DNA of 64,000 bases from JASHPR01 sp963833885 (lineage in GTDB: Bacteria; Actinomycetota; Actinomycetes; Streptosporangiales; Streptosporangiaceae). Of the stretch, positions 63,432-64,000 are shown one piece after another; the stretch's first letter is position 1, and each line of letters opens with the position of its first letter. A model generated the notes under the pieces. That model saw only the letters and a list, made by a program, of their open reading frames with translations. It did not search any database and was not told the DNA's origin. The DNA is taken from contig CAWHZU010000019.1 of NCBI GenBank assembly GCA_963833885.1, positions 248,001-312,000 on the forward strand. Direction: 5' to 3'. The position numbers and the translations under genes were made by a program.

Positions 63432-63529
63432 GCGGCCGTCCTTTGTCTGGTGCGAGAGTGCTCGACGCACAATGTTATGGACATGTCGGACGACTGCCGA
63501 CACCGGGAACCAGAGAAGGGCGGGCGAGC

Positions 63530-64000
63530 ATGACCGGAGCCGAGGTCCTTGCGCGACACGGGGTCACGTTCGAGCCGTCAGCGGCGGCGAGCACGATCAG
63601 GTTCCCCGACGGCGCGCACTTCAGGATCGAGATCCCCAGCGTCGAGGGGCCTGCGGTGCTCGCCGCGGTCGTCGAGGCCGCGGCCGCCGCCGGGGTCACC
63701 GTCAACCGGGTGTCCCAGGGCAGCGGCGCGATGCTGCTGGCCAGGGCCGAGCTCGCGGAGATGGCGCTGATCGGTGCGGACAACGGGATCGAGGTCTCGC
63801 TGTTCGTCGGGCCGCGGGAAGAGTGGGACACCGGCCGGTCCGCGGTTGCGGCCGACGGGCCGTCACTGGCGGGCCAGCTCCGCGGCACCCGCCAGCTCCG
63901 GTACGCGATCGACGACGTGCTTCGCGGGGTCGAGCAGGGCATCCGCGGCTTCCTCGTCGCCGACACCGGGCTGCTGCAGCTGCTGGCCGAGATGCAGGCC
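63530..64000 (+). CDS. Unrecognised protein, N-terminal part only
   Basis: An open frame from the ATG at 63530 (GAAGGGCGGGCGAGC upstream) to the right edge, 157 codons. It begins MTGAEVLARHGVTFEPS, followed by FRIEIPSVEGPAVLAAVVEA, GVTVNRVSQGSGAMLL, EVSLFVGPREEW and RGFLVADTGLLQLL. Alternating strands and helices look like the start of an alpha/beta or TIM-barrel enzyme. I cannot assign a family. It is divergent from the aldehyde dehydrogenase gene by 98 bp. Confidence 0.75.
   Translation, partial: MTGAEVLARHGVTFEPSAAASTIRFPDGAHFRIEIPSVEGPAVLAAVVEAAAAAGVTVNRVSQGSGAMLLARAELAEMALIGADNGIEVSLFVGPREEWDTGRSAVAADGPSLAGQLRGTRQLRYAIDDVLRGVEQGIRGFLVADTGLLQLLAEMQA

Noticed and set aside
1..64000. Insertion sequences, integrases or prophage genes
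   Set aside because: No transposase, integrase, capsid or relaxase motif was seen in any plausible frame; the repeats found are gene copies or short elements.

Overview
The window is a stretch of chromosome from a high-GC actinomycete. Support comes from two 'conservon' signalling operons (sensor kinase, roadblock, DUF742, small GTPase), a ferrochelatase with the cysteine-rich C-terminus of actinobacterial enzymes, a DUF4193 protein, a GuaB1-type enzyme and frequent GTG/TTG starts. I cannot name the genus; a filamentous soil actinomycete is an inference.

1-12 kb: the N-terminal part of a CocE/NonD hydrolase, then two related conservons on the minus strand, with a plus-strand lipoprotein of the NMT1/SsuA binding-protein type between them. 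Conservon 1 (1054-5405) has no roadblock gene. Conservon 2 (6748-11544) is complete, but its kinase is frameshifted near 8745. A third, orphan DUF742 copy lies at 21761-22207 and carries an almost identical 240-bp tract.

12-22 kb: a tRNA with anticodon CAU, two tandem binding lipoproteins, two ABC permeases and an ATPase, two UbiD-type decarboxylases, a UbiX-type flavin prenyltransferase and a PanE-like reductase. I read this as uptake plus prenylated-FMN-dependent (de)carboxylation of an unsaturated or aromatic acid; the substrate is unknown.

22-38 kb: an acyl-CoA dehydrogenase, a zinc-ribbon/FHA protein and a PAP2-like membrane enzyme, then an envelope or exopolysaccharide region. That region holds two membrane GT2 synthases, a GT39-like membrane protein, four GH26-like membrane-anchored hydrolases (one broken by four indels, one without a usable start codon) and a 956-residue coiled-coil membrane protein. 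A conserved 84-bp element precedes two of its transcription units.

38-51 kb: an aldo/keto reductase, then a minus-strand catabolic block: amidohydrolase, ABC transporter, enoyl-CoA hydratase-like protein, GntR regulator, and two NDP-forming acyl-CoA synthetases flanking a short-chain dehydrogenase. A 44-bp repeat at the heads of both transcription units looks like a shared promoter/operator.

51-64 kb: mostly housekeeping-type genes: a HIT protein, DUF4193, a membrane pseudokinase, an inositol-phosphatase-like protein, ferrochelatase, a lytic transglycosylase, an MFS exporter with an FAD sugar-lactone oxidase, a TetR regulator, GuaB1, an aldehyde dehydrogenase and a truncated unknown gene.
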